Positions 8,453-18,680 of a stretch of 64,000 nucleotides of DNA are shown here, one piece after another (the first letter of the stretch is position 1; every line of letters starts with the position of its first letter). The notes beneath the pieces were generated by a model, which was given only the letters and a program-made list of their open reading frames with translations, had not been told where the DNA came from and made no database searches. The position numbers and the translations under genes are program-made. Source of the stretch: Mixta theicola (GTDB taxonomy: Bacteria; Pseudomonadota; Gammaproteobacteria; Enterobacterales; Enterobacteriaceae); NCBI RefSeq assembly GCF_002895925.1, contig NZ_NWUO01000006.1, positions 124,001-188,000 of the forward strand. The letters run 5' to 3'.

Positions 8453-10102
8453 ATGGCAAAAGAGAAAAAGCGTGGCTTTTTTTCCTGGCTGGGTTTTGGT
8501 CGTGAAGAAACGCCTGTACAGCCAGAAGAACAAAAAGAGACGTTAACGGAGCAAACGGAAAATGCAGCCGAAAACGCAGAGCCTGCGGCAGAAAAGCCGG
8601 ACTCCGAACAGCTGGCTGCCGATATTGTGGCGACAACCGAAGCCGTGGCGCGCGAAGCGCAGCCGGAAGAGGTAAAAACAGAGGCTGTCGCGCCACCAGA
8701 AGAGATCCTGCCGGAAGAGAGTCAGCTGGCTGACGCCGCTGCGCCGGTGGAAGAAGAAGTTCTACCGGAAGAGAGTCAGCCGGTCGATGCCGCTGCGCCG
8801 GTAGAAGAAGAAGTTCTGCCGGAAGAGACGCAGCTGGTCGATGCCGCTGCGCCGGTAGAAGAAGAAGTTCTGCCGGAAGAGAGTCAGCCGGTCGATGCCG
8901 TTGCGCCGGTAGAAGAAGTTCTGCCGGAAGTGATGCCACCGGTTGCTGCTGAGCCGGTCGCCGAGATCCTTGCGGAAGCAACGGCGCCTGCCGAAGAGAA
9001 AGATGCGGCAATCGCTGCGGAAGTCGCGGCAGCGGTAGAGCTGGCCCCGGCTGAAGAACAGGATGACGCGCCGCTTTCCGATGAGGAACTGGCCGCGCTG
9101 GCGCTGGCTGAGGAGCCGGAAGAAGAGACGGAAGAAGAGACGCAAATTGCCGCCGCGCCCGTTGAGCAGGATCGACCGACCAAAGAGGGCTTTTTTGCCC
9201 GTTTAAAGCGCAGCCTGGTCAAAACGCGGCAGAACCTTGGTTCTGGCTTTATCAGCCTGTTCCGTGGCAAAAAAATCGATGATGAGCTGTTTGAAGAGCT
9301 GGAAGAACAGCTGCTGATCGCGGATGTCGGCGTCGATACCACTCAGCGCATTATCACCAGCCTGACGCAGCAGGCGAACCGTAAACAGCTGCGTGACGCC
9401 GAGGCGCTGTACGGCCTGCTGAAAACGGACATGGCCGGGATTCTGCATAAGGTCGAAGCGCCGCTGGATATGACGGGCAAAACGCCGTTTGTTATTTTAA
9501 TGGTTGGCGTTAACGGCGTGGGTAAAACCACCACCATCGGTAAGCTGGCGCGTCAGTACCAGGCAGAAGGCAAATCGGTGATGCTGGCGGCGGGCGATAC
9601 TTTCCGTGCGGCGGCGGTCGAGCAGCTGCAGGTATGGGGCGAACGCAACCATATTCCGGTGGTGGCGCAGCATACCGGCGCGGATTCCGCCTCGGTGATT
9701 TTCGATGCGATTCAGGCCGCCAAAGCGCGCGGCGTGGATGTGTTAATCGCCGATACCGCAGGTCGTTTGCAGAATAAAGCGCATCTGATGGAAGAGCTGA
9801 AAAAAATCACCCGCGTGATGAAGAAGTTGGATGAAAATGCGCCGCACGAGGTGATGCTGACGATTGACGCCAGCACCGGCCAGAATGCGGTCAGTCAGAC
9901 TAAGCTGTTCCATGAGGCGGTAGGTCTGACCGGGATTACCCTGACTAAACTGGATGGTACCGCAAAAGGTGGCGTCATCTTCTCGGTAGCGGATCAGTTT
10001 GGTATCCCGATTCGCTTTATCGGTGTCGGAGAAGGCATCGATGATTTGCGGCCGTTTAAGGCCGAAGATTTTATTGAGGCACTGTTTGCCCGAGAGGATT
10101 AA
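8453..10102 (+). CDS. ftsY: Signal recognition particle receptor FtsY
   Basis: FtsY docks SRP-ribosome complexes at the inner membrane through paired GTP hydrolysis with Ffh. The 549-residue protein starts MAKEKKRGFFSWLGFG, a membrane-targeting amphipathic helix. A long acidic A domain (about residues 20-250) follows, then the N domain and the GTPase G domain with GVNGVGKTTT, DTAGRLQNK and TKLDGTAKGG. The ATG at 8453 matches the E. coli start; the upstream in-frame codon at 8423 does not. The A domain contains four near-identical 18-residue repeats, listed separately. ftsE follows after 5 bases. Confidence 0.97.
   Translation: MAKEKKRGFFSWLGFGREETPVQPEEQKETLTEQTENAAENAEPAAEKPDSEQLAADIVATTEAVAREAQPEEVKTEAVAPPEEILPEESQLADAAAPVEEEVLPEESQPVDAAAPVEEEVLPEETQLVDAAAPVEEEVLPEESQPVDAVAPVEEVLPEVMPPVAAEPVAEILAEATAPAEEKDAAIAAEVAAAVELAPAEEQDDAPLSDEELAALALAEEPEEETEEETQIAAAPVEQDRPTKEGFFARLKRSLVKTRQNLGSGFISLFRGKKIDDELFEELEEQLLIADVGVDTTQRIITSLTQQANRKQLRDAEALYGLLKTDMAGILHKVEAPLDMTGKTPFVILMVGVNGVGKTTTIGKLARQYQAEGKSVMLAAGDTFRAAAVEQLQVWGERNHIPVVAQHTGADSASVIFDAIQAAKARGVDVLIADTAGRLQNKAHLMEELKKITRVMKKLDENAPHEVMLTIDASTGQNAVSQTKLFHEAVGLTGITLTKLDGTAKGGVIFSVADQFGIPIRFIGVGEGIDDLRPFKAEDFIEALFARED
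8708..8920 (+). repeat. In-frame 54-bp tandem repeats in the ftsY acidic domain
   Basis: Units at 8708-8761, 8762-8815, 8816-8869 and 8870-8920 (the last 51 bp) encode near-identical copies of LPEESQPVDAAAPVEEEV. Nucleotide identity between units is very high, with only scattered changes, so the array looks recent. A looser fifth unit follows (LPEVMPPVAAEPVAEI). Unit length is a multiple of three, so copy changes keep the frame. Confidence 0.93.
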
Positions 10103-10107
10103 CCAGG

Positions 10108-10773
10108 ATGATTCGCTTTGAAGAGGTCAGTAAGGCTTATCTCGGCGGTCGGCAAGCGCTGCAAGGGGTAGATTTTCATCTGCATCCGGGCGAAATGGCG
10201 TTTCTGACCGGACATTCCGGCGCAGGGAAAAGCACCCTGTTGAAGCTAATTTGCGGCATTGAGCGTCCCAGCGCGGGCCATATCTGGTTCAGCGGGCACG
10301 ATATTAGCCGCCTGAAAAATAGCGAGGTGCCTTTTCTGCGCCGTCAGATTGGCATGATCTTTCAGGATCACCATTTGCTGATGGATCGCACGGTCTATGA
10401 CAACGTGGCCATCCCGCTGATTATTGCCGGGGCCAGCGGCGAAGATATTCGTCGTCGCGTTTCGGCGGCGCTGGATAAAGTTGGCCTTCTCGACAAAGCG
10501 AAAAACTTTCCCATCCAGCTTTCAGGCGGCGAACAGCAGCGCGTTGGCATAGCGCGCGCGGTGGTGAATAAACCTGCGGTGCTGCTGGCCGATGAGCCGA
10601 CCGGTAACCTGGATGATGCGCTGTCGAACGATATTTTGCGTCTGTTTGAAGAGTTCAACCGCGTTGGCGTAACGGTGCTGATGGCTACGCACGACAGGGG
10701 ACTAATCGGCCAGCGCAGCTATCGGGTAATGACGCTCAGCAATGGCAGACTGCACGGAGGCGATCGTGGCTAA
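10108..10773 (+). CDS. ftsE: Cell division ATP-binding protein FtsE
   Basis: FtsE is the ATPase of the FtsEX complex, which couples the divisome to septal peptidoglycan hydrolysis through EnvC-type activators. The 221-residue ABC ATPase has Walker [11 protein letters not shown]-loop IFQDHH, signature LSGGEQQRV, Walker B LLADEPTG and the switch histidine in MATHD. The ftsX start overlaps its 3' end by 8 bases. Confidence 0.97.
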   Translation: MIRFEEVSKAYLGGRQALQGVDFHLHPGEMAFLTGHSGAGKSTLLKLICGIERPSAGHIWFSGHDISRLKNSEVPFLRRQIGMIFQDHHLLMDRTVYDNVAIPLIIAGASGEDIRRRVSAALDKVGLLDKAKNFPIQLSGGEQQRVGIARAVVNKPAVLLADEPTGNLDDALSNDILRLFEEFNRVGVTVLMATHDRGLIGQRSYRVMTLSNGRLHGGDRG

Positions 10774-11749
10774 TAAACGCAACAAGCGCGTACCGGCGCC
10801 GAAAACCAAACAGCCGTCGAAAAGCAAAGCGCTAAAGGGCGGCTGGCAGGAACAGTGGCGCTACGCCTGGCGCGGCACGCTCTCTGATATGTGGCGTCAG
10901 CCGTTGGCAACGCTGCTAACGGTGATGGTGATCGCCATCTCGCTGACGCTGCCCAGCGTCTGCTATATGGTGTGGAAAAACGTCAGTCACGCAGCGGAGC
11001 AGTGGTATCCGGCGCCGCAGCTGACGCTTTATCTGTCGAAAACGCTGGACGACAGCGCTGCGGAAAACGTCGTGGCGACGCTGAAGAAAGAACCGGGCGT
11101 GGCGAAAGTTAACTATCTGTCGCGCGAAGAGGCGTTAGGCGAATTCCGTAACTGGTCAGGCTTTGGCGGCGCGCTGGATATGCTGGAGCAGAATCCTCTG
11201 CCGGCGGTGGTGATCATTACGCCGGAAATGAATTTCCAGAACGAGAAAACGCTGCAAACGCTGCGCGACCGCGTGCAGCACGTTGAAGGCGTTGACGATG
11301 TGCGCATGGACGATAGCTGGTTTGCGCGTCTGGCCGCGCTGACCGGCCTGGTCGGACAGGTCGCAACGATGATCGGTATCCTGATGGTGATTGCGGTGTT
11401 CCTGGTGATTGGCAACAGCGTGCGCCTTAGCATCTTTGCCCGACGCGATACCATTAACGTCCAGAAGCTGATCGGCGCTACCGACGGTTTTATCCTGCGT
11501 CCTTTCCTGTATGGCGGCGCGCTGCTGGGATTTGGCGGGGCGTTGCTGTCACTGGTTTTGTCTGAAATTTTGGTCTTCCGGCTGGAGTCGGTGGTGGCGC
11601 AGGTGGCGGCGGTATTTGGCACCACTTTCCGCCTGAGCGGGCTGTCGTGGGATGAAAGCCTGCTGCTGTTGCTGCTGTCGGCGATGATCGGCTGGATTGC
11701 CGCCTGGCTGGCGACGGTACAACATTTACGTCGTTTTACGCCACAGTAA
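10766..11749 (+). CDS. ftsX: Cell division permease-like protein FtsX
   Basis: FtsX is the membrane partner of FtsE and its periplasmic loop recruits EnvC. The 327-residue protein has a basic cytoplasmic N-terminus, a first membrane segment ([21 protein letters not shown]), a large periplasmic domain with [23 protein letters not shown] and three C-terminal membrane segments ending in the family tail [12 protein letters not shown]. The GTG at 10766 is chosen because GGAGG precedes it and it overlaps ftsE. The basic N-terminus is shorter than in E. coli (352 residues). Confidence 0.95.
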   Translation: MANKRNKRVPAPKTKQPSKSKALKGGWQEQWRYAWRGTLSDMWRQPLATLLTVMVIAISLTLPSVCYMVWKNVSHAAEQWYPAPQLTLYLSKTLDDSAAENVVATLKKEPGVAKVNYLSREEALGEFRNWSGFGGALDMLEQNPLPAVVIITPEMNFQNEKTLQTLRDRVQHVEGVDDVRMDDSWFARLAALTGLVGQVATMIGILMVIAVFLVIGNSVRLSIFARRDTINVQKLIGATDGFILRPFLYGGALLGFGGALLSLVLSEILVFRLESVVAQVAAVFGTTFRLSGLSWDESLLLLLLSAMIGWIAAWLATVQHLRRFTPQ

Positions 11750-11766
11750 CGATTTTTTGGTATAAT

Positions 11767-11803
11767 CTTCCTCTGCTGCATGACGCTTGTGCTGCAGAGG
11801 AAG
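11767..11803 (+). other. Inverted repeat between ftsX and rpoH
   Basis: Arms CTTCCTCTGC (11767-11776) and GCAGAGGAAG (11794-11803) form a perfect 10-bp stem around a 17-base loop. No T-run follows, so a classical terminator is unlikely. A TATAAT hexamer at 11761-11766 just upstream could be a -10 box for an rpoH promoter, in which case the hairpin would lie at the 5' end of that transcript. Confidence 0.5.
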
Positions 11804-11878
11804 TCCGCCCGGATCTCTTCCTGCCTGTCACAATCATATCGTTCATCACTTGTGTATAAAATATTCACGTTGTAAATT

Positions 11879-11908
11879 GAACTTGTGGATAACTTTATTA
11901 TCTAATAA
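11879..11908 (+). promoter_or_regulatory. Sigma-E-type promoter of rpoH (P3-like)
   Basis: A -35 element GAACTT (11879-11884) and a -10 element TCTAATAA (11901-11908) are separated by 16 bp. This matches the arrangement of E. coli rpoH P3 (GAACTT, 16 bp, TCTGA), the extracytoplasmic-stress promoter that stays active at very high temperature. The spacer also begins with the same GTGGATAA. Other rpoH promoters probably lie in 11750-12011 but cannot be assigned confidently. Confidence 0.82.
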
Positions 11909-12011
11909 AGCAGCACAGATTGCTTTGAGGTTTCGTTGCCGGTTCCTGTACCCTGGTGAATCGTGCAAAAGGAAATCGTGCGGCAATATTATTAATTATG
12001 TGAGGGTTTGA

Positions 12012-12869
12012 ATGACCAAAGAAATGCATACTTTAGCTATTGCTCCTCTTGGTAACCTGGAGTCCTATATTCGGGCTGCCAATACCTGGCCGATGCTAAC
12101 GGCAGAAGAGGAAAAAGCGCTGGCTGAACGGCTGCATTACCAGGGCGATCTGGATGCGGCTAAAACGCTGATCCTGTCTCACCTCCGCTTTGTTGTTCAT
12201 ATCGCTCGTAACTACGCGGGCTATGGCCTGCCGCAGGCGGATCTGATTCAGGAAGGCAATATCGGCCTGATGAAAGCAGTACGTCGCTTTAATCCTGAAG
12301 TTGGGGTGCGCCTGGTCTCGTTTGCTGTTCACTGGATCAAAGCGGAAATTCATGAATACGTGCTGCGTAACTGGCGTATCGTGAAGGTCGCGACCACTAA
12401 AGCACAGCGCAAACTGTTCTTTAACCTGCGTAAAACCAAGCAGCGTCTGGGCTGGTTTAATCAGGATGAAGTGGAAATGGTGGCGCGCGAGCTGGGCGTG
12501 AGCAGCAAAGACGTACGTGAAATGGAATCGCGTATGGCCGCTCAGGATATGACTTTCGATCTGACCTCTGAAGATGAATCAGGCGAAGGCAAAAGCATGG
12601 CTCCGGTGCTTTATCTGCAGGATAAAACGTCTGACTTTGCCGACGGCATCGAGGAAGACAACTGGGAAAACCATGCGGCTGATAAACTGAGCGACGCGCT
12701 ACAGGGACTGGACGAGCGCAGCCAGCATATTATTCGTGCCCGCTGGCTGGATGACGACAATAAAACCACGCTGCAGGAGCTGGCCGATAAATACGGCGTC
12801 TCGGCGGAGCGCGTGCGTCAGCTTGAGAAAAACGCGATGAAAAAATTGCGGATAGCAATAGAAGCATAA
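12012..12869 (+). CDS. rpoH: RNA polymerase heat-shock sigma factor sigma-32
   Basis: RpoH directs transcription of chaperone and protease genes after heat shock. The 285-residue protein carries region 2 ([24 protein letters not shown]), the RpoH box [17 protein letters not shown] needed for chaperone/FtsH control, and region 4 with the helix-turn-helix ([26 protein letters not shown]). Length is 284 in E. coli. In E. coli the 5' coding region folds into a thermosensor; I infer but cannot show the same fold here. Confidence 0.97.
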   Translation: MTKEMHTLAIAPLGNLESYIRAANTWPMLTAEEEKALAERLHYQGDLDAAKTLILSHLRFVVHIARNYAGYGLPQADLIQEGNIGLMKAVRRFNPEVGVRLVSFAVHWIKAEIHEYVLRNWRIVKVATTKAQRKLFFNLRKTKQRLGWFNQDEVEMVARELGVSSKDVREMESRMAAQDMTFDLTSEDESGEGKSMAPVLYLQDKTSDFADGIEEDNWENHAADKLSDALQGLDERSQHIIRARWLDDDNKTTLQELADKYGVSAERVRQLEKNAMKKLRIAIEA

Positions 12870-12886
12870 TGCTTTATTGCGGTCAG

Positions 12887-12915
12887 GGGCGGCTTAACAG
12901 GCCGCCCTTTTTTTT
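12887..12915 (+). terminator. rpoH terminator
   Basis: The stem GGGCGGC (12887-12893) pairs with GCCGCCC (12901-12907) around loop TTAACAG and is followed by eight T residues. It lies 17 bases after the rpoH stop. Confidence 0.92.
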
Positions 12916-12961
12916 GGCACTTATTAGCGGCATTAAGCCGCCCTCAGCGAAAAGCGCGATT

Positions 12962-13357
12962 CTACCCGACGGTATACACCCAGCCGTCAGCCTGAGTACG
13001 AAAGCCGCAGGCCTGCATAAAAGCAGCAATAACTTGCTGATCGGCCTTGCCGTCATCGGCAACCCACCACTGCGTCAGCGACGGATTCTGCGCGATCACC
13101 TCCTCCATTAAATAATGCCCAACGCCGCGACGGCGGGTGACCTCCCTGACTTCCAGCTTTGAAAGCTCGCCCTGCGTGCCGCGTATATTCAGCTCCACCG
13201 CCGCCAGCAGGCGCTCATTAAAACGCGCGGCGTACAGTCGATGATTTTCGTTCAGCTTTTTTTCCAGCGCATCACAGTCAACGTCAGGCCAGATTTTGCC
13301 GAGATCGATACGATCCTGCGCGCTCAGCTGTTGCAGTCGGATAATTGTCAATTTCAT
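12962..13357 (-). CDS. panM: PanM/PanZ, PanD maturation and regulation factor
   Basis: This GNAT-fold protein triggers self-cleavage of aspartate decarboxylase PanD and represses it when bound to acetyl-CoA, so it governs beta-alanine and CoA supply. The 131-residue product starts MKLTIIRLQQLSAQDRIDLGKIWP and has the acetyl-CoA loop RRRGVGHYLM in its GNAT core, then LTQWWVADDG. Gene order differs from E. coli: livJ, which lies between rpoH and panM there, is absent. Confidence 0.93.
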   Translation of the reverse strand: MKLTIIRLQQLSAQDRIDLGKIWPDVDCDALEKKLNENHRLYAARFNERLLAAVELNIRGTQGELSKLEVREVTRRRGVGHYLMEEVIAQNPSLTQWWVADDGKADQQVIAAFMQACGFRTQADGWVYTVG

Positions 13358-13751
13358 GAAATAACCAGCCCCAGGGTAAAAGGCATATTGTAGCGAAAAT
13401 GTTCAAAAAATGACGTGTAACTTTTTCTGTACGAAAACGAAGCAATCTGTTTTTTGCCGCCCGGATATTCCGGGTAAACACTTAGGTTAAGCCATGGTGC
13501 CAGCATAACGCGCTGGTTAAACGGCTAAAATGCCACCGTAACTGCCAGATGATTGTCCTGTAGCAAAGGCGCGATTTTGATTATCTCAGTTGATTTACAG
13601 AATAAAATTCCTGTTTAATGGACTGAAAAATAAAGCCTTATTTATAAAAACAGCGTGGATATATTCCTAACTCGTTCACATTAAACAAGTTTTGTTCTAT
13701 AGCCCGCCCAAAATAATCACAACGCACATCACAACAGATGGGGAAGTCAGG
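13358..13751. other. panM-livK intergenic region (394 bp)
   Basis: AT-rich divergent promoter region holding control sequences for panM and livK. A candidate livK promoter is described separately. No ORF, repeat or RNA gene is recognised, and no remnant of livJ is visible. Confidence 0.6.
13675..13703 (+). promoter_or_regulatory. Candidate sigma-70 promoter of livK
   Basis: A -35 TTCACA (13675-13680) and -10 TATAGC (13698-13703) lie 17 bp apart, 48 bases before the livK start. The boxes are only moderately like consensus. In E. coli liv genes are repressed through Lrp in the presence of leucine; no Lrp site can be called by eye. Confidence 0.4.
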
Positions 13752-14867
13752 ATGAAAATAAGTAAAGGTCGCATGATGCTGGCAGGATGTATGGCGCTGG
13801 CAATGAGCCAGGCTGCGCTGGCGGAAGATATTAAAGTTGCTATCGTTGGCGCAATGTCAGGCCCGGTAGCGCAGTACGGCGATATGCAGTTTACCGGCGC
13901 TACGCAGGCGATTGCCGATATTAACGCCAAAGGCGGCGTGAACGGCAATAAGCTGGTGGCGGTAAAATATGATGATGCCTGCGATCCCAAGCAGGCGGTA
14001 GCGGTTGCTAACAAAGTGATTAACGAAGGTATCCGTTATGTTATTGGTCACCTCTGTTCTTCTTCCACCCAGCCCGCCTCCGATATTTATGAGGATGAAG
14101 GCGTACTGATGATTACGCCTGCCGCCACCGCAGCCGATCTGACTTCCCGTGGCTATCAGCTGATTATGCGCACCACCGGCCTGGATTCCGATCAGGGCCC
14201 GACCGCCGCCAAATACATCCTCAATACCATTAAACCCCAGCACATTGCCATCGTGCATGACAAGCAGCAGTACGGCGAAGGCCTGGCGCGCTCGGTACAG
14301 GAGAGCCTGAAAAAAGCCAACGCGCCGATCGCGATGTTTGAAGGGATCACCGCAGGCGACAAAGACTTCTCCACGCTGGTTGCGCGCCTGAAAAAAGAGA
14401 ACATCGACTTCGTTTACTTTGGCGGTTACTACCCGGAAATGGGCCAGATTTTGCGCCAGGCACGCGCTGCCGGCCTGAAAACGCAGTTTATGGGCCCGGA
14501 AGGGGTGGGCAACGCTTCCCTCTCTAACATTGCCGGCGCGGCGTCCGAAGGGATGCTGGTAACCCTGCCAAAACGCTATGACCAGGTGGCGTCGAACCAG
14601 CCGATTGTGAATGCGATTAAGGCTAAAAAACTGGACGCAACCGGCCCGTTCGTCTGGACAACCTACGCGGCGCTGCAGTCGCTGGTTGCCGGTATTGAGC
14701 GCAGCAAAAGCGAAGAACCGGCGGATATTGCTAAAAACCTGAAAGAAGGCCAGCCGGTTCCTACTGTGATGGGCGACCTGAGCTGGGATCAGAAAGGCGA
14801 CCTGAAAGGCTTTGAATTTGGCGTATTCAAATGGCACGCCGACGGCACCTCAACCGCCGTGAAATAA
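13752..14867 (+). CDS. livK: Branched-chain amino acid ABC transporter, periplasmic binding protein LivK
   Basis: LivK binds leucine and related amino acids in the periplasm and delivers them to LivHM-GF. The 371-residue precursor has a signal peptide cleaved after MSQAALA, then [22 protein letters not shown] and the type I periplasmic fold with [15 protein letters not shown] and YEMGQ-type segments close to E. coli LivK. The ATG at 13752 is chosen because the signal peptide starts there; the upstream open frame adds an implausible tail. Only one binding protein is encoded here, so livJ function must come from LivK or from elsewhere. Confidence 0.94.
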   Translation: MKISKGRMMLAGCMALAMSQAALAEDIKVAIVGAMSGPVAQYGDMQFTGATQAIADINAKGGVNGNKLVAVKYDDACDPKQAVAVANKVINEGIRYVIGHLCSSSTQPASDIYEDEGVLMITPAATAADLTSRGYQLIMRTTGLDSDQGPTAAKYILNTIKPQHIAIVHDKQQYGEGLARSVQESLKKANAPIAMFEGITAGDKDFSTLVARLKKENIDFVYFGGYYPEMGQILRQARAAGLKTQFMGPEGVGNASLSNIAGAASEGMLVTLPKRYDQVASNQPIVNAIKAKKLDATGPFVWTTYAALQSLVAGIERSKSEEPADIAKNLKEGQPVPTVMGDLSWDQKGDLKGFEFGVFKWHADGTSTAVK

Positions 14868-14894
14868 AGCACGGTACTTGAGGAGCGGCAGTCC

Positions 14895-14916
14895 GGGGTC
14901 AGGCGCGCCTGACCCC
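14895..14916 (+). other. Perfect palindrome between livK and livH
   Basis: A 22-bp perfect palindrome with arm GGGGTCAGGCG and its complement lies 28 bases after livK. The RNA would form a very stable hairpin with almost no loop, and only a weak T-run (TGTT) follows. I infer a 3' stabiliser or partial terminator that makes the binding protein mRNA more abundant than livHMGF. Confidence 0.7.
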
Positions 14917-14995
14917 TGTTCCATCCTGCATTTCGTGAAGACGGACGATTTTTTGCTGTCGGCGGTGCCCGCGCAGCTTTGTTGGGGTTTATTTT

Positions 14996-15922
14996 ATGTC
15001 CGAGCAGTTTCTCTATTTTCTACAGCAGTTGCTTAACGGCGTTACCTTAGGCAGCACCTACGCGCTGATCGCCATTGGCTACACTATGGTTTACGGCATC
15101 ATCGGCATGATCAACTTCGCGCATGGCGAAGTTTATATGATCGGCAGCTATGTCTCGTTTATCGTGATTGCCGCCCTGATGATGGTCGGCATTGATGTGG
15201 GCTGGGTATTAATCGGCGCCGGTTTCCTGGCGGCGATTGTGATTGCCAGCGCTTACGGCTGGAGTATTGAACGCGTCGCCTATAAGCCGGTGCGCTCCTC
15301 TAAGCGCCTGATTGCGCTGATCTCCGCCATCGGGATGTCTATCTTCCTGCAAAACTATGTCAGCCTGACCCAGGGCTCACGCGATCTCGCCCTGCCGGGC
15401 CTGGTCAGTGGTCAACTGACGCTGGGCGAAAGCAACGGGTTCGCTGCCACCATCAGCACGATGCAGGTGATTATCTGGCTGGTTACCTTCCTCGCCATGC
15501 TGGCGCTAACGCTGTTTATCCGCTATTCGCGCATGGGCCGCGCCTGCCGCGCCTGCGCCGAAGATTTAAAAATGGCCAGCCTGTTGGGGATCAACACCGA
15601 CCGGGTAATTTCCCTGACCTTCGTAATCGGCGCGGCGATGGCGGCGGTTGCGGGCGTGCTGCTGGGGCAGTTTTATGGCGTCATCAACCCCTATATCGGC
15701 TTTATGGCGGGCATGAAGGCCTTTACCGCCGCGGTACTGGGCGGCATCGGCAGTATTCCCGGCGCGATGCTGGGCGGTCTGGTGTTAGGCGTTGCCGAGG
15801 CGCTGACCTCCGCCTATTTCAGCACGGAATATAAAGATGTGGTCTCTTTTGCGCTGCTGATTGTGGTGCTGCTGGTTATGCCGACGGGTATCCTCGGTCG
15901 TCCGGAGGTAGAAAAAGTATGA
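14996..15922 (+). CDS. livH: Branched-chain amino acid ABC transporter permease LivH
   Basis: LivH is one of the two inner-membrane permeases of the LIV system. The 308-residue protein has about eight hydrophobic segments, the N-terminal [20 protein letters not shown] and [11 protein letters not shown], and the permease/ATPase coupling region [19 protein letters not shown]. Length equals E. coli LivH (308). Its stop overlaps the livM start by 4 bases (ATGA). Confidence 0.96.
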   Translation: MSEQFLYFLQQLLNGVTLGSTYALIAIGYTMVYGIIGMINFAHGEVYMIGSYVSFIVIAALMMVGIDVGWVLIGAGFLAAIVIASAYGWSIERVAYKPVRSSKRLIALISAIGMSIFLQNYVSLTQGSRDLALPGLVSGQLTLGESNGFAATISTMQVIIWLVTFLAMLALTLFIRYSRMGRACRACAEDLKMASLLGINTDRVISLTFVIGAAMAAVAGVLLGQFYGVINPYIGFMAGMKAFTAAVLGGIGSIPGAMLGGLVLGVAEALTSAYFSTEYKDVVSFALLIVVLLVMPTGILGRPEVEKV

Positions 15923-17193
15923 AGCCCGCTCACTTTGTTAATGCCGTTATTTCGGCACTGATGCTGTTAATCCTTGCCTCATTCTTTATGGGTATGCGTC
16001 TTAACCTTGACGGCACGCGGCTGGTGGTCAATAACGCAGGCAGCGTGCGCTGGAACTGGATCGCTATCGGCTGCGCCGTGGTATTTGTCTTTCAGCTGTT
16101 GCGTCCGCTGGTGGGACGCAGCCTGAAGCGCAGCGGCCACGGCGGCTTGGTGCTGCCAGGCTTTGACGGCAGTACGCCGAAGCAGAAGCTGCTGGCGCTG
16201 CTGTTTATCGTGGCGGCGGTTATCTGGCCGTTTATCGTCTCGCGCGGCACGGTGGATATTGCGACGCTAACGCTGATTTACGTCATGCTTGGGCTGGGGC
16301 TGAACGTAGTCGTGGGGCTTTCCGGCCTGCTGGTGCTGGGCTACGGCGGCTTTTACGCTATCGGCGCCTATACCTTTGCGCTGCTTAACCACTATTACGG
16401 CCTGGGATTCTGGGAATGCCTGCCGCTGGCGGGTCTGGTTTCCGCCATGTTTGGTCTACTGCTGGGCTTTCCGGTGCTGCGCCTGCGCGGAGACTATCTG
16501 GCGATCGTCACGCTCGGCTTTGGTGAAATCGTCCGTATCCTGCTGCTGAACAACACCGCCATTACCGGCGGCCCGAACGGCATCAGCCAGATCCCGAAGC
16601 CGACTTTTTTCGGCCTGGAGTTTAACCGCAGCCCGCGCGACGGCGGCTGGGATACTTTCCATCACTTCTTTAACCTGAAATACGATCCCAGCGACCGTAT
16701 TATTTTCCTGTATCTGGTCGCGCTGCTGCTGGTGGTGCTGACGCTGTTTGTTATTAACCGCCTGCTGCGTATGCCGCTGGGCCGCGCCTGGGAAGCGCTG
16801 CGTGAAGATGAAATTGCCTGCCGTTCGCTGGGCCTCAGCCCAACGCGCATCAAGCTGACCGCTTTTACCATCAGCGCCGCGTTTGCTGGTTTCGCCGGCA
16901 GCCTGTTTGCCGCGCGTCAGGGCTTTATCAGTCCGGAATCCTTTACCTTTGCCGAATCGGCCTTTGTGCTGGCGATTGTGGTGCTGGGCGGCATGGGCTC
17001 ACAGTTTGCGGTGATCCTGGCGGCGATCCTGCTGGTGGTTTCGCGTGAACTGATGCGCGATTTGAATGAATACAGCATGTTAGTGCTGGGTGCGCTAATG
17101 GTGCTGATGATGATTTGGCGTCCGCAGGGACTATTGCCGATGCAGCGTCCGCATCTGAAGCTGAAGCGCGATCAACAAGGAGAGCAGGCATGA
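15919..17193 (+). CDS. livM: Branched-chain amino acid ABC transporter permease LivM
   Basis: LivM is the second permease of the LIV system. The 424-residue protein has a family-specific N-terminal extension with two hydrophobic segments, then the permease core with [38 protein letters not shown] and the coupling motif [19 protein letters not shown]. It overlaps livH and livG by 4 bases on each side, so translation is coupled. Confidence 0.96.
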   Translation: MKPAHFVNAVISALMLLILASFFMGMRLNLDGTRLVVNNAGSVRWNWIAIGCAVVFVFQLLRPLVGRSLKRSGHGGLVLPGFDGSTPKQKLLALLFIVAAVIWPFIVSRGTVDIATLTLIYVMLGLGLNVVVGLSGLLVLGYGGFYAIGAYTFALLNHYYGLGFWECLPLAGLVSAMFGLLLGFPVLRLRGDYLAIVTLGFGEIVRILLLNNTAITGGPNGISQIPKPTFFGLEFNRSPRDGGWDTFHHFFNLKYDPSDRIIFLYLVALLLVVLTLFVINRLLRMPLGRAWEALREDEIACRSLGLSPTRIKLTAFTISAAFAGFAGSLFAARQGFISPESFTFAESAFVLAIVVLGGMGSQFAVILAAILLVVSRELMRDLNEYSMLVLGALMVLMMIWRPQGLLPMQRPHLKLKRDQQGEQA

Positions 17194-17957
17194 GTCAGCC
17201 TTTATTAACGGTAGAAGGCCTGATGATGCGCTTCGGCGGCCTGCTGGCGGTAAATAACGTGGCGCTGAAGCTGCATCCGCAGGAGATCGTTTCGTTGATT
17301 GGCCCGAACGGTGCGGGAAAAACCACGGTATTTAACTGCCTGACCGGCTTTTATAAGCCGACCGGCGGATCGATTCGGTTAGGCGATCGCCAGCTGGCCG
17401 GGCTGCCGGGCCAGCAGATTGCGCGTATGGGCATCGTGCGTACCTTCCAGCATGTCCGTCTGTTCCGCGAAATGACGGTGGTTGAAAACCTGCTGGTGGC
17501 GCAGCATCAGCATCTGAAAAGCGGCCTGTTTTCCGGGCTGTTGAAAACGCCGGCTTTTCGTCGTAGCGAAAGCGAGGCGCTGGATCAGGCAGCCAGCTGG
17601 CTGCAGCGCGTTGGGCTGCTGGAGATGGCTAACCGGCAGGCGGGCAATCTGGCCTACGGTCAGCAGCGGCGGCTGGAAATTGCCCGCTGCATGGTGACGC
17701 GCCCGGAAATCCTGATGCTGGATGAACCGGCGGCGGGCCTTAACCCGAAAGAGACGCATGAACTGGATGAGCTGATTGCGGAGCTGCGCGGCGAACATAA
17801 GGTCACGGTGCTGCTCATTGAGCATGATATGAAGCTGGTTATGGGTATTTCCGATCGCATCTATGTGGTTAACCAGGGGACGCCGCTGGCAAACGGCACG
17901 CCGGAAGAGATACGTAACAACCCGGACGTGATCCGTGCATATTTAGGTGAGGCATAA
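17190..17957 (+). CDS. livG: Branched-chain amino acid ABC transporter ATPase LivG
   Basis: LivG is one of two cytosolic ATPases driving LIV transport. The 255-residue protein has Walker [10 protein letters not shown], the Q-loop RTFQHVRLF, the degenerate signature [13 protein letters not shown] and Walker [11 protein letters not shown]. The ATG at 17190 overlaps the livM stop in an ATGA junction; the longer upstream frame reads through livM sequence. Confidence 0.96.
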   Translation: MSQPLLTVEGLMMRFGGLLAVNNVALKLHPQEIVSLIGPNGAGKTTVFNCLTGFYKPTGGSIRLGDRQLAGLPGQQIARMGIVRTFQHVRLFREMTVVENLLVAQHQHLKSGLFSGLLKTPAFRRSESEALDQAASWLQRVGLLEMANRQAGNLAYGQQRRLEIARCMVTRPEILMLDEPAAGLNPKETHELDELIAELRGEHKVTVLLIEHDMKLVMGISDRIYVVNQGTPLANGTPEEIRNNPDVIRAYLGEA

Positions 17958-17958
17958 A

Positions 17959-18672
17959 ATGGCGAATCCGATGTTAACGCTTAGCAAGGTCAGCGCGCAT
18001 TACGGCAAGATACAGGCGCTGCATCAGGTTAGCCTGGAGATTAATCAGGGCGAAATCGTCACGTTGATTGGCGCGAACGGCGCGGGAAAAACCACGCTGT
18101 TGGGCACGCTGTGCGGCGAGCCGCGCGCCTCTGAAGGCACCATTTCCTTCGATGGCAAAAATATTACCGACTGGCAAACGGCGCGTATTATGCGCGAGGC
18201 GATTGCTATCGTGCCGGAAGGACGACGGGTTTTCTCGCGCATGACGGTGGAAGAGAATCTGGCGATGGGCGGCTTTTTCGCCAGCCGCCAGCAGTATCAG
18301 CAGCGGATTGCGCAGGTTTACGAACTGTTTCCGCGCCTGCATGAGCGGCGAGTTCAGCGCGCGGGCACCATGTCGGGCGGCGAACAGCAAATGTTGGCGA
18401 TTGGGCGCGCGCTGATGAGCCAGCCGCGGCTGCTGCTGCTGGATGAGCCTTCGCTGGGGCTGGCGCCGATTATCATTCAACAGATCTTCGATACCATTGA
18501 GCAGCTGCGTCAGGAAGGCATGACCATCTTCCTGGTGGAGCAAAACGCCAACCAGGCATTAAAGCTGGCCGATCGCGGCTACGTGCTGGAAAACGGTCAC
18601 GTGGTGCTGGAGGACAGCGGCGATGCGCTGCTGGCTAACGAGGCAGTTCGCAGCGCCTACCTCGGCGCGTAA
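17959..18672 (+). CDS. livF: Branched-chain amino acid ABC transporter ATPase LivF
   Basis: LivF pairs with LivG to power import. The 237-residue protein has Walker [10 protein letters not shown], signature [15 protein letters not shown], Walker [14 protein letters not shown] and the C-terminal family tail [11 protein letters not shown]. The ATG at 17959 sits one base after the livG stop and behind AGGTGAGG, which lies inside livG. Confidence 0.96.
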   Translation: MANPMLTLSKVSAHYGKIQALHQVSLEINQGEIVTLIGANGAGKTTLLGTLCGEPRASEGTISFDGKNITDWQTARIMREAIAIVPEGRRVFSRMTVEENLAMGGFFASRQQYQQRIAQVYELFPRLHERRVQRAGTMSGGEQQMLAIGRALMSQPRLLLLDEPSLGLAPIIIQQIFDTIEQLRQEGMTIFLVEQNANQALKLADRGYVLENGHVVLEDSGDALLANEAVRSAYLGA

Positions 18673-18680
18673 CCTTCAGG

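Noticed and set aside
13857-14837. A 326-codon open frame on the minus strand
   Set aside because: It lies antisense within livK and reflects third-position GC bias. No domain is recognisable.
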